In this document: positions 51,213-58,984 of the stretch, piece after piece
How positions within the stretch are numbered: the first letter of the stretch is position 1
Layout: each line of letters begins with the position of its first letter
NCBI RefSeq assembly: GCF_014673495.1
Contig: NZ_CP051006.1
Span: 5,828,001-5,892,000 of the forward strand
Direction: 5' to 3'
Origin: Streptomyces griseofuscus
Lineage (GTDB): Bacteria > Actinomycetota > Actinomycetes > Streptomycetales > Streptomycetaceae
Length of the DNA stretch: 64,000 nt
Notes under the pieces: model-generated
Database searches by the model: none
What the model saw: the letters and a program-made list of their open reading frames with translations, nothing else
What the model was told of the DNA's origin: nothing
Program-made: the position numbers and the translations under genes

Positions 51213-52937
51213 TCACTGCTCGTCGTCGCTCGCGGGCTCCGCGTTGCGCCAGACGGTCAGGTCGACGGTGATGTAGTCGCTGGGGCTGCCGCGGCCCGCC
51301 GCGCCGCGGTAGGTGACCAGGCCGATATGGCCGGAAACCGTGTGCACACAGATCTGCGAGCCCTTGCTGAGCTGGGACAGATGGATGTTCTCGGCGTAGC
51401 GGGTCACCCTGCGGCAGGTGGCCAGGGAGCCGTGCTCGGCGTTGTTGAGCAGGACCACCTTGTCGCCTGCGGTGCCCACGACGGGCGTCTGGTCCTCGGA
51501 GTAGTCCGGGTCGTCGTCGTAGTAGAAGTCGGCGTTCTTGCCGAAGCTGGCGTTGGAGGTGTTCTGCTCGTCCGTCGGCTTCGGCGGCGAGTCCGCGAAC
51601 CGCACCCAGTAGCCCCGGGGGATGTTGATGCCCTTGAAGCTGACCGGCCTGGGGTCGGGGCGGTGCTGCCCGGACGCGCCGGCGGGGGTCCGCGAGGAGC
51701 TGCCGTCCGTGCTGTCGCCGAGGCGGCTGAGCACCGAGACGCAGCCCGCGCCCCACAGCAGGGCGATCCCGACTGCCGCGCCGATGGCTATCTTCCGGCC
51801 GACGCTCCGCTTCGGCTTGGGCGGCTGCCAGCCGTACGGCTGGATGTACGGCGGGTACGGCTGCGGCGGCGCCGGGTGCCGGTACCCGGGGGCGCGCGGC
51901 GGCTGGGCGGGTGTTCCCCCGGCCGGGCCCGGATGGGGCAGCCGCGCGGTCGGCGCGGGGGTGCCGGGCCCGGGCAGCACTCTGGTGGGCGGCGGGGCGG
52001 CCGGTGCGACCGTCGGGGACGCGGCGAGCGCCGCCGAGGCGGAGACCCGCCGGGTGATCTGCGCGGTCAGCGCCTCCGGCAGCCAGGAACCGGACTGCCG
52101 CAGCGGCGCGGGCGACGCCTCCTGGCACAGTGCGACCACCTCGGCCGGGGTGGGACGTGCGGCCGGATCCTTCGCCAGGCACCGCGCCACGAAGGCCAGT
52201 TCGGCGGGCATCCCCGCAAGATCCGGCTCCTCGTGCACGATCCGGTACAGCACCGCGTGCGAGGGCCCTTCGCCGTACGCGCCCTGGCCGCGCGCCGCGA
52301 ACACCGCGACCTGGCCGAGCGCGAACACGTCCGAGGCGGGTGTGACCGGCCGGCCCGCCGCCTGCTCGGGCGACATGAACGCGGGGGTGCCGATGGAGAC
52401 ACCGGTGCCGGTCAGCGCGGTGGCGTCGGCGGCCCGGGCGATACCGAAGTCGATCACCCGGGGGCCGTCGGCGGCCAGCAGCACATTGGACGGCTTCAGA
52501 TCCCGGTGCACGATGCCCGCGCCATGGATCACCGACAGCGCCTCGGCCATCCCCGCGAGCAGCAGCAGGACCGACGGCAGCGGCAGCGGGCCGTGCTCGG
52601 CCACCGCCGAGGCCAGCGAGGGCCCCGCGACATAGGCGGTGGCCAGCCAGGGCCGGGCGCCCTCGGTGTCATGGTCGATGACCGGCGCGGTGTACAGGCC
52701 CTGCACCCGCTGCGCCGCCCGCACCTCCTGCCGGAACCGGCGCCGGAACTCCGGGTCCTCGCTCAGCTCCGGCCGGATCGTCTTCAGGGCGATCGGATGC
52801 CCGCCCGGCGTGTACGACAGATACACCGTGCCCATGCCGCCCGAACCGAGCCGGGCGGCGAGCCGGTAGCCCGCCACCGCCTGCGGATCACCGCTGTCCA
52901 ACGGCCGGAACTCGCCGTCGGCCCGAACCCCGTTCAT
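51213..52937 (-). CDS. Membrane Ser/Thr protein kinase with unknown extracellular domain
   Basis: This 574-residue protein has an intact Hanks-type kinase domain: glycine loop GSGGMG (31-36), Lys52 (IALKTI), HRDLKPSN with Asp146 and DFG with Asp163. A Pro-rich juxtamembrane region (about 300-380) precedes one membrane helix (about 383-405), and an outer domain of about 170 residues follows with FKGINIPRGYWVRFADSP and two cysteines. It lacks PASTA repeats. The signal sensed is unknown. The start at 52937 has GGGGGACA upstream. Confidence 0.92.
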   Translation of the reverse strand: MNGVRADGEFRPLDSGDPQAVAGYRLAARLGSGGMGTVYLSYTPGGHPIALKTIRPELSEDPEFRRRFRQEVRAAQRVQGLYTAPVIDHDTEGARPWLATAYVAGPSLASAVAEHGPLPLPSVLLLLAGMAEALSVIHGAGIVHRDLKPSNVLLAADGPRVIDFGIARAADATALTGTGVSIGTPAFMSPEQAAGRPVTPASDVFALGQVAVFAARGQGAYGEGPSHAVLYRIVHEEPDLAGMPAELAFVARCLAKDPAARPTPAEVVALCQEASPAPLRQSGSWLPEALTAQITRRVSASAALAASPTVAPAAPPPTRVLPGPGTPAPTARLPHPGPAGGTPAQPPRAPGYRHPAPPQPYPPYIQPYGWQPPKPKRSVGRKIAIGAAVGIALLWGAGCVSVLSRLGDSTDGSSSRTPAGASGQHRPDPRPVSFKGINIPRGYWVRFADSPPKPTDEQNTSNASFGKNADFYYDDDPDYSEDQTPVVGTAGDKVVLLNNAEHGSLATCRRVTRYAENIHLSQLSKGSQICVHTVSGHIGLVTYRGAAGRGSPSDYITVDLTVWRNAEPASDDEQ

Positions 52938-53013
52938 CACTGTCCCCCGATACCCGCTGCCGTGCGCCGCCGGTGAATCCCCGTGCGCACGGGGGAGGTT
53001 ATCGGACCGGCGA

Positions 53014-53841
53014 TCAGCGCGGGCCGCGCGTCTCGGCCAGCACCGCGTCGGTGAAGACCGGCCATGCCTCGATCGCCCAGGGGCCGAAGGCGCGGTCGGC
53101 GAGGGCGGCGCAGGCGAGACCCGCGTCCGGGTCGATCCACAGGAAGGTGCCGGCCTGGCCGAAGTGGCCGAAGGTACGGGGGGAGGAGGAACCGCCGGTC
53201 CAGTGCGGGGACTTGCCGTCACGGATCTCGAAGCCGAGGCCCCAGTCATTGGGGTTCTGATGGCCGTAGCCCGGCAACACGCCCTTCGTGCCCGGGAACT
53301 GGACGGTCATCGCCGCCGCGACCGTGCGCGGGTCCAGCAGCCGGGGGGCCTGCACCTCCGCCGCGAACAGCAGCAGGTCCGCCACCGTCGAGACGCCGTC
53401 CTTCGCCGGGGAGCCCAGGAGCGAGGTGGACGTCATGCCCAGCGGCTCCAGCACCGCCTGCCGCGCGTAGTCCGCGAACGGGATGTCCGTCGCCTTGGCG
53501 ATGTGGTCGCCGAGCTGCTCGAACCCGGCGTTGGAGTACAGCCGCCGCTCCCCGGGCGGCGCCATCACCCGGTGCTCGTCGAAGGCGAGGCCGGAGGTGT
53601 GCGCCAGCAGATGCCGCACCGTCGCCCCGGGCGGCCCGGCCGGCTCGTCCAGCTCGATCGCCCCCTCCTCGTACGCCACCAGCGCCGCGTAGGCGGCCAG
53701 CGGCTTGGTGACGGAGGCGAGGGGGAAGCGGTGGGCGAGGGGTCCGTGCGTCCCGAGGACGGTCCCGTCGGCTCGTACGACACCCGCGGCCGCGGTGGGC
53801 ACGGGCCAGTTCTCGATCGACGCCAGGCTGTTCAACGACAT
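53014..53841 (-). CDS. Serine hydrolase of the beta-lactamase type
   Basis: This 275-residue protein has the SxxK motif SVTK (Ser43, Lys46), Tyr103 in YSNAGF and the late FGHFGQAG, the set of class C beta-lactamase-like hydrolases. No signal peptide is seen. The ATG at 53841 is used because the upstream extension is unlike the family and overlaps the GNAT gene in another frame. It follows the GNAT gene by 19 bp on the same strand, so the two may be cotranscribed. Confidence 0.88.
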   Translation of the reverse strand: MSLNSLASIENWPVPTAAAGVVRADGTVLGTHGPLAHRFPLASVTKPLAAYAALVAYEEGAIELDEPAGPPGATVRHLLAHTSGLAFDEHRVMAPPGERRLYSNAGFEQLGDHIAKATDIPFADYARQAVLEPLGMTSTSLLGSPAKDGVSTVADLLLFAAEVQAPRLLDPRTVAAAMTVQFPGTKGVLPGYGHQNPNDWGLGFEIRDGKSPHWTGGSSSPRTFGHFGQAGTFLWIDPDAGLACAALADRAFGPWAIEAWPVFTDAVLAETRGPR

Positions 53842-53860
53842 GCCGTCGAGCCTATGCGGC

Positions 53861-54349
53861 TCACAGCATGAGCCGCATCGACGGGTCGGGATCCCGGGTG
53901 AAGCCCAGCGACTCGTACAGCGGCTGGGCGTCCGGGGAGGCGGTGAGCAGGACATGCCCGGCGCCCCGCGCCCGGAACCAGGCCAGCAGCTCGTCCATGC
54001 AGGCCCGCGCGTATCCCCGGCGCCGGGCGTCCGGGTCGGTGGCCACGCTGAAGACATAGCCGACCCGGCCGAGCGGATTGTGAGGGGTGCCGACGCGGTA
54101 GTCCACGGTGCCCGCCGCCAGCGCGGCCAGCCGGCCCGGCCGCTCCGGGGACTCGACGACGAACGCCCCGAAGTCACCGTCGGCGTCGCCCTCGCTCGGC
54201 GCGAGCCGCTCGCGCAGCAGCGGCAGGGACTCGGCGTGCCAGCCCGTCGCCCCGGTGAATCCCGGCCTGCCCAGTGAATCGATCATGACCTGGCGCAGGC
54301 GCAGTACTTCGGCGGCGTCCTCGGGCCCGGCCCGGCGTGCGAGACTCAT
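53861..54349 (-). CDS. GNAT-family N-acetyltransferase
   Basis: This 162-residue protein has the acetyl-CoA binding motif A region VFSVATDPDARRRGYARAC near 105-125 and the following beta5/alpha4 segment LLTASPDAQPLYESLGF. GNAT enzymes acetylate amines of small molecules or proteins. The ATG at 54349 is preferred; a GTG at 54358 is possible. The substrate cannot be read. Confidence 0.88.
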   Translation of the reverse strand: MSLARRAGPEDAAEVLRLRQVMIDSLGRPGFTGATGWHAESLPLLRERLAPSEGDADGDFGAFVVESPERPGRLAALAAGTVDYRVGTPHNPLGRVGYVFSVATDPDARRRGYARACMDELLAWFRARGAGHVLLTASPDAQPLYESLGFTRDPDPSMRLML

Positions 54350-54408
54350 GCCCCGCACGCTATCCAGCCACCCGGCGCCCGGTCCTGCGGATTTCTTACC
54401 GGCCCGGC

Positions 54409-54439
54409 TTGCTTGGAGTGCACTCGAAGGTCATAGCGT
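54409..54439 (+). promoter_or_regulatory. MerR-family promoter/operator with 19-bp spacer, probably leaderless
   Basis: TTGCTT (54409-54414) and TAGCGT (54434-54439) are 19 bp apart. The near-perfect dyad CTTGGAGTGCACTCGAAG (54412-54429) overlaps the -35 and the spacer, and its centre GAGTGCACTC is exact. The ATG of the MerR gene begins at 54446, six to seven bases after the -10, so the transcript probably starts at the start codon. Confidence 0.75.
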
Positions 54440-54445
54440 TGAGGC

Positions 54446-54910
54446 ATGACGGTGATGCAGACCACGCCTGCGACCCTTGAGGACTCACACCCTGCCGACA
54501 TCTGCTCCGCCCGGCCGCCGCGCCACCCGCGCCCGGACGGCCAGGACCGCTACACGATCAGCGAGGTCGTCGCCTGCACCGGCCTGACCGCGCACACGCT
54601 GCGCTGGTACGAACGGATCGGCCTGATGCCGCACGTCGACCGCTCGCACACGGGTCAGCGCCGGTACACCAACCGCGACCTGGACTGGCTGGACCTGGTG
54701 ACCAAGCTGCGGCTGACCGGCATGCCGGTGGCGGACATGGTCAGGTACGCGGAGCTGGTGCGTGAGGGCGCCGGGACCTACCGGGAGCGGCAGGAACTGC
54801 TGGAGCAGACCCGCCGGGACGTGCTCGGCCGGATCGCGGAGCTGCGGGAAACGCTCGCCGTGCTCGACCGCAAGATCGATTTTTACGCCACTGAGGGGAA
54901 CACGCGATGA
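54446..54910 (+). CDS. MerR-family transcriptional regulator
   Basis: This 154-residue regulator has a 33-residue N-terminal extension before the winged helix (YTISEVVACTGLTAHTLRWYE at about 36-56, divided by a wing with HTGQRRYTNRD) and a dimer coiled coil (TYRERQELLEQTRRDVLG). No metal-binding cysteines follow. It is expected to activate its own promoter and the coupled aldo-keto reductase gene, whose ATG overlaps its stop (ATGA). Relatives respond to aldehydes or other electrophiles. Confidence 0.9.
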   Translation: MTVMQTTPATLEDSHPADICSARPPRHPRPDGQDRYTISEVVACTGLTAHTLRWYERIGLMPHVDRSHTGQRRYTNRDLDWLDLVTKLRLTGMPVADMVRYAELVREGAGTYRERQELLEQTRRDVLGRIAELRETLAVLDRKIDFYATEGNTR

Positions 54911-55923
54911 CCGACACCAGGATTCCGACGGCCCGCCTGGGAGCGCAGGGACCCGAGGTCGGTGTGCAGGGACTCGGCTGCATGGGCATGAGCTTCGGCT
55001 ACGGCCCCACCGACACCGACCAGGCGCGCGCCGCCCTCGACCGGGCGCTGGAGCTCGGCGTGACCCTCTACGACACCGCCGACGCGTACGGCGCCGGCGA
55101 GAACGAGCGGTTCCTCGCCCCGTTCTTCCGGGCCCACCGCGACGAGGTGGTGATCGCCACCAAGTTCGCCCTGTCCATCCCGAAGGACGACCCGACGCGG
55201 CGGATCATCCGCAATGACTCCCCGTACATCCGTGAGGCCGTCGAGGGCAGCCTCCAGCGGCTCGGCGTGGAGGCGATCGACCTCTACTACATGCACCGCC
55301 GCGATGTGAACGTGCCCATCGAGGAGACCGTGGGCACGATGGCGGAGCTGGTGCGCGAGGGCAAGGTCAAGTACCTGGGCCTCAGCGAGGTCACCGCCGA
55401 GGAGCTGCGCGCCGCGCACGCCGTGCACCCGATCGCGGCCGTGCAGTCGGAGTGGTCCCTGTTCAGCCGGGACATCGAGGCACACGTCGTGCCCGCCGCA
55501 CGGGAGCTGGGCGTCGCCCTGGTGCCGTACTCGCCGCTCGGCCGGGGCTTCCTCACGGGCGCGTTCGCCAACGCGGACAAGGACCTCTCCTCCGACGACT
55601 TCCGCCGTCAGCAGCCCCGCTTCACCGGTGACAACGCCGCCGCCAACGCGGCCCTCCTGAAGCCCCTGCACACCATCGCCGCCGCCCATGACGCGAGCGC
55701 CGCCCAGATCGCCCTGGCCTGGGTCCAGCAGCGCGCGACGGTCGACTCCCTCTCGGTGATCCCGATCCCGGGCACCCGCAAGGCGAGCCGGGTGGAGGAG
55801 AACGTGGGCGCGACCCGGATCACCCTGACCGAGGACGAGCTGGCGCAGCTGGAGCCGATCGCGGGCAAGGTGGCGGGCGAGCGGTACGCGGACATGGCGT
55901 TCACCTCGGCCGGCCGCGAGTGA
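54907..55923 (+). CDS. Aldo/keto reductase
   Basis: This 338-residue barrel enzyme reduces carbonyls with NADPH. The tetrad is Asp56 and Tyr61 (YDTADAYGAG), Lys86 (VIATKF) and His130 (LYYMHRRD). The cofactor-binding IPIPGTRKASRVEENV is present near the C-terminus. It is coupled to the MerR gene by an ATGA overlap, so the pair forms a carbonyl-stress or detoxification operon. Its stop abuts that of the convergent DUF4429 gene with no gap. Confidence 0.95.
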   Translation: MTDTRIPTARLGAQGPEVGVQGLGCMGMSFGYGPTDTDQARAALDRALELGVTLYDTADAYGAGENERFLAPFFRAHRDEVVIATKFALSIPKDDPTRRIIRNDSPYIREAVEGSLQRLGVEAIDLYYMHRRDVNVPIEETVGTMAELVREGKVKYLGLSEVTAEELRAAHAVHPIAAVQSEWSLFSRDIEAHVVPAARELGVALVPYSPLGRGFLTGAFANADKDLSSDDFRRQQPRFTGDNAAANAALLKPLHTIAAAHDASAAQIALAWVQQRATVDSLSVIPIPGTRKASRVEENVGATRITLTEDELAQLEPIAGKVAGERYADMAFTSAGRE

Positions 55924-56763
55924 TCACAGCTCCGCGAGCAGTTCCGCCTTCTTGCCGGCGAACTCCTCGTCGGTCACCAGCCCGGCTTGGTGCAGCTCGC
56001 CGAGGTGTCTGATCCGCTCGGCGATGTCCGCGGGGTCGCGGCGGCACTGCGACACCGCGGGCACCGGCCGCCGCGAACGCACGGCCGCGAGCACCGCGGC
56101 GGCGAACGGCAGCGACTCGTGCACGGGGCCGTAGCCCAGCCCGAACACCACCGCCGCCGGGTCCTGGTCGGGCTCCGGGACCGCCGCCGCACCCGAGGCG
56201 CGCAGCCGCAGGAACCCCTCCAGGGCCTCCGGTGAGCGCCATTCCACCCCGCTGACGTCGGCGATCGCGTAACTCTGGTCGCCGGCCTTCCACTTGGCCG
56301 TGGACGCGCCCGTCCAGGACCAGCGGAACTGCACCGACGTCCCGTCGAACGTCGCCTTTCCGTCGTACGCCTTGAACTGGAGCGGCGCCGCGGGCGCGGC
56401 CACCAGATACCGGTCCGCGGGGCCCGACTCCGTCAGCCGTGCCGCCAGCTCCTCCGCGCAGGACGCCGCCTGGGGCTCCCGCTCGGCCGGCAGCACCAGC
56501 CGATAGGGGTCGGACCCCTCCTTCAGCTGTCCGTCCGCCGCCTCCATGAGCGGATCCGCGCCCGCCCGGGGCACCAGCCGCAGAACGAGGGTGCCACGCC
56601 GGCCCGGAGCGAGTGTGACCTCCTCCAGCGCGGACAGCGGGATCCGCCGCTCACCGAGCGCCTGGAACAACTTCGGTGTTCGAATCCCCCGTTCGTAGCG
56701 GATGAGCACGGAGTCGGACTCGAACTCCCAGACGGCATGAAAACCCGCCAGTACGTCACCCAT
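55924..56763 (-). CDS. DUF4429 protein with SHOCT-like C-terminus
   Basis: This 279-residue soluble protein has two copies of the DUF4429 unit (GFHAVWEFESDSVLIRYERG near the start, and LQFKAYDGKATFDGTSVQF in the middle) and ends with a SHOCT-like motif (LHQAGLVTDEEFAGKKAELL). SHOCT tails mediate oligomerisation. The ATG at 56763 is preferred, with CATACGAT just upstream as a possible -10, hinting at a leaderless mRNA. The function is unknown. Confidence 0.85.
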   Translation of the reverse strand: MGDVLAGFHAVWEFESDSVLIRYERGIRTPKLFQALGERRIPLSALEEVTLAPGRRGTLVLRLVPRAGADPLMEAADGQLKEGSDPYRLVLPAEREPQAASCAEELAARLTESGPADRYLVAAPAAPLQFKAYDGKATFDGTSVQFRWSWTGASTAKWKAGDQSYAIADVSGVEWRSPEALEGFLRLRASGAAAVPEPDQDPAAVVFGLGYGPVHESLPFAAAVLAAVRSRRPVPAVSQCRRDPADIAERIRHLGELHQAGLVTDEEFAGKKAELLAEL

Positions 56764-56829
56764 GCGGCTCATCGTATGCGGCACGTCCTTCTCCGTCGCC
56801 ACCTTCACGGACCGCACTTCCTGCTGCTT

Positions 56830-58050
56830 CTACGCGTGTTGGGCCGTCGTCGTCGCGCCCAGACCGGCCCGGCACATGTCACTTTCACCGGCGCACGTCA
56901 CCGAGTCGTACGCGCCCGTGCCGATGTCGGCGAGGTTGCGCAGGCTGTCCGTGCCCGGGGTGAAGTACCCGGCGTGGCCCTGCGCGTCCCGCGCGGACAG
57001 CACCCGGGCGCCGAAGCCCGCGGCGACCGGATCGGCGCCGTGCCCGAGCCCGCCCAGCTCCAGGTACGGGACGTCCTGGATCCAGTCGGTGGCGTCCCGC
57101 ATGGCCCACACCCGGGCGGTGGTGTCCAGGTCGGCGGCCCGGGAGACCCGCATCCCGGGGCTGGCGGCCACCGCTATGTCGGCGACCCGCCCGGGCATGT
57201 CGTGCGCGGCGACCCCGCACAGCACGGAGCCGTAGCTGTGGCAGAACATCGACACCGGGGCCCGGCCGGGCAGCGCCCGCAGCAGCGCGTTCAGCCGCAG
57301 GGAGCCCTCCGCCGCGCGCGCCCCGGTGGCCGCGTCCACGCCGAGGCCGTCGGGGGAGGTGTAGTCGGCCCAGGCGATCACGGCCGTACGCGTCTTCGGG
57401 GCGGCGGTGCGCTCCGCCGCGTACAGCGCCTTGGCCATGCCGACCGGGGCGGTGTAGGGGCGGTTGGTCTTCTGGAAGGTGAGCAGGTCGGTGTCGACGC
57501 CGGGGACGACGACCGAGATCCGCTGCGCCTTCGTCAGGTTCCCGAACACCTCGGAGATGCGGCCGGTGCCCGACGGGTCGAAGGAGAGGATCTGGCGGCC
57601 GGGGGTCAGCAGCGAGTCGTAGCGGTGCATACGACGGCCCGCGTCCTGCTGGCCGGCCGCGCTGAGCCGGCTGTCGTGCATGCGCTCGCGCTCGACCGCG
57701 CGCTGCTGCTCCAGGGCGAGATGGTTGGCCTGGTAGCGCAGGGAGACCGGCGCGCCGTTCATGTTGCCCACCGCGAGCGGATAGCGGTGGGCGAGGCGGG
57801 AGCGGTCCTGCGCGGAGAGCGAGACGAAGAAGCGGGTGAGCCGCGCCGGGTCGGCCTCCGGGTCCGGCAGCCGCAGCCCGTGCAGGCTGCCGTGGGTCCA
57901 CTTGTCGCGGGACGCCTGGAGTTCGCCGGACTCCCGGTGGGTGCGCAGGGCGGTCCAACCGGTGGTGGCGAGCATCACGAACACGACGGCCAGCGCCAGC
58001 ATCGCGCGCCAGACGTTGAGTTGCGGGGAGGAGGTATCGAAGGAAGTCAC
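56830..58050 (-). CDS. Membrane-anchored alpha/beta hydrolase (DUF1023 type)
   Basis: This 406-residue protein has one N-terminal membrane anchor (MLALAVVFVMLATTGW) and an outer alpha/beta hydrolase domain with nucleophile elbow FCHSYGSVL near 268-276 and VVVPGVDTDL. Residues 60-180 are helical and precede the fold, as in DUF1023 proteins. Substrates are unknown. The GTG at 58050 has no clear ribosome site. The 184-bp region to the next gene shows no recognisable feature. Confidence 0.85.
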   Translation of the reverse strand: MTSFDTSSPQLNVWRAMLALAVVFVMLATTGWTALRTHRESGELQASRDKWTHGSLHGLRLPDPEADPARLTRFFVSLSAQDRSRLAHRYPLAVGNMNGAPVSLRYQANHLALEQQRAVERERMHDSRLSAAGQQDAGRRMHRYDSLLTPGRQILSFDPSGTGRISEVFGNLTKAQRISVVVPGVDTDLLTFQKTNRPYTAPVGMAKALYAAERTAAPKTRTAVIAWADYTSPDGLGVDAATGARAAEGSLRLNALLRALPGRAPVSMFCHSYGSVLCGVAAHDMPGRVADIAVAASPGMRVSRAADLDTTARVWAMRDATDWIQDVPYLELGGLGHGADPVAAGFGARVLSARDAQGHAGYFTPGTDSLRNLADIGTGAYDSVTCAGESDMCRAGLGATTTAQHA

Positions 58051-58234
58051 TGGGAGGACACACTAGGAGAACGAGACGGTCTCGCGGTAACCAGGTGACC
58101 GGGATCACGTTTCGGCAGAGATCGAACACGCGGTGAACGATCTTTCGAACCTGTCGCAGTCGATCTGCTGAACACCACATCGGCGGCCCCCCGGACGCAC
58201 TTCCGTCGATCTTTCCGACGTCGTGCCAACGGCC

Positions 58235-58861
58235 TCAGTTCGCGCGCCAGTTCCCCTGGAGGGCCGAACTCACCTGATCGAGGTACGACACGGTGAGCGA
58301 TCTGACGGCCTCCAGGCTGAAGTCCCGGCCCAGGCACCACTGCCGTTCCGTGACCCGAATCACCCCGCCGAACACCGCCACCGCGAGCCTCGGCCGGGGG
58401 TCCGTGTCCACGTCCACGCCCTCCCGCTCGGCCAGCAGCCGCGCGAGGCTCTCCTCGACGGCGGTGGAGCGGCGCAGATGTGCGGCGAGCAGCGCGGGCG
58501 TCGACTCGATCGTCCGGTACATGCGCAGATACAGCTCCATCGGCACGGCCGACTCGACGGTCTCGCGGATCGAGTCCCAGTCCTGGAGGGCGGCCTGCCG
58601 CAGCGCCTCCATCGGCGCCTCGTGCGGCGGCCGGGCGCGCAGGGCGGCCAGGAAGTGGGCCTCCGTCATCTCCTGGACCGCGAAGGCGGCGTCCTCCTTG
58701 CCCGCGAAATAGCGGAAGAAGGTGCGCTGCGAGACCTCGCAGGCCGCGGCGATCTCGTCCACCGTCGTGCGCTCGTACCCCTGGGAGGTGAACAGTTCGA
58801 GAGCGGCCCGCAGCAGCGACTCCCGGGTACGCCGCTTCTTGCGCTCGCGCAGCGTCTCCAT
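58235..58861 (-). CDS. TetR-family repressor
   Basis: This 208-residue regulator has the TetR helix-turn-helix at about 12-58 (RESLLRAALELFTSQGYERT and VSQRTFFRYFAGKEDAA) followed by an all-helical ligand domain. It is divergent from an MFS exporter at 58985, the classic arrangement for a drug-responsive repressor and its pump. The ligand is unknown. Confidence 0.92.
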   Translation of the reverse strand: METLRERKKRRTRESLLRAALELFTSQGYERTTVDEIAAACEVSQRTFFRYFAGKEDAAFAVQEMTEAHFLAALRARPPHEAPMEALRQAALQDWDSIRETVESAVPMELYLRMYRTIESTPALLAAHLRRSTAVEESLARLLAEREGVDVDTDPRPRLAVAVFGGVIRVTERQWCLGRDFSLEAVRSLTVSYLDQVSSALQGNWRAN

Positions 58862-58947
58862 GGCCCCTCGACTGCCCCTTCCCGACCGTTCGACCAGCTC
58901 AGCCTATGTGGAAGTCCGCACTGTCAGTTACCGACTTATGAAAATGT

Positions 58948-58977
58948 TTGTCAACTGTCAGTGGCTGTCACTAGTCT
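58948..58977 (+). promoter_or_regulatory. Promoter of the MFS exporter with CTGTCA repeats
   Basis: TTGTCA (58948-58953), an 18-bp spacer and TAGTCT (58972-58977) give a good housekeeping promoter. The ATG of the exporter begins at 58985, seven to eight bases later, so the mRNA is probably leaderless. CTGTCA recurs at 58921, 58955 and 58965, and these repeats overlapping the promoter are candidates for TetR binding. Confidence 0.6.
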
Positions 58978-58984
58978 CGAACGC

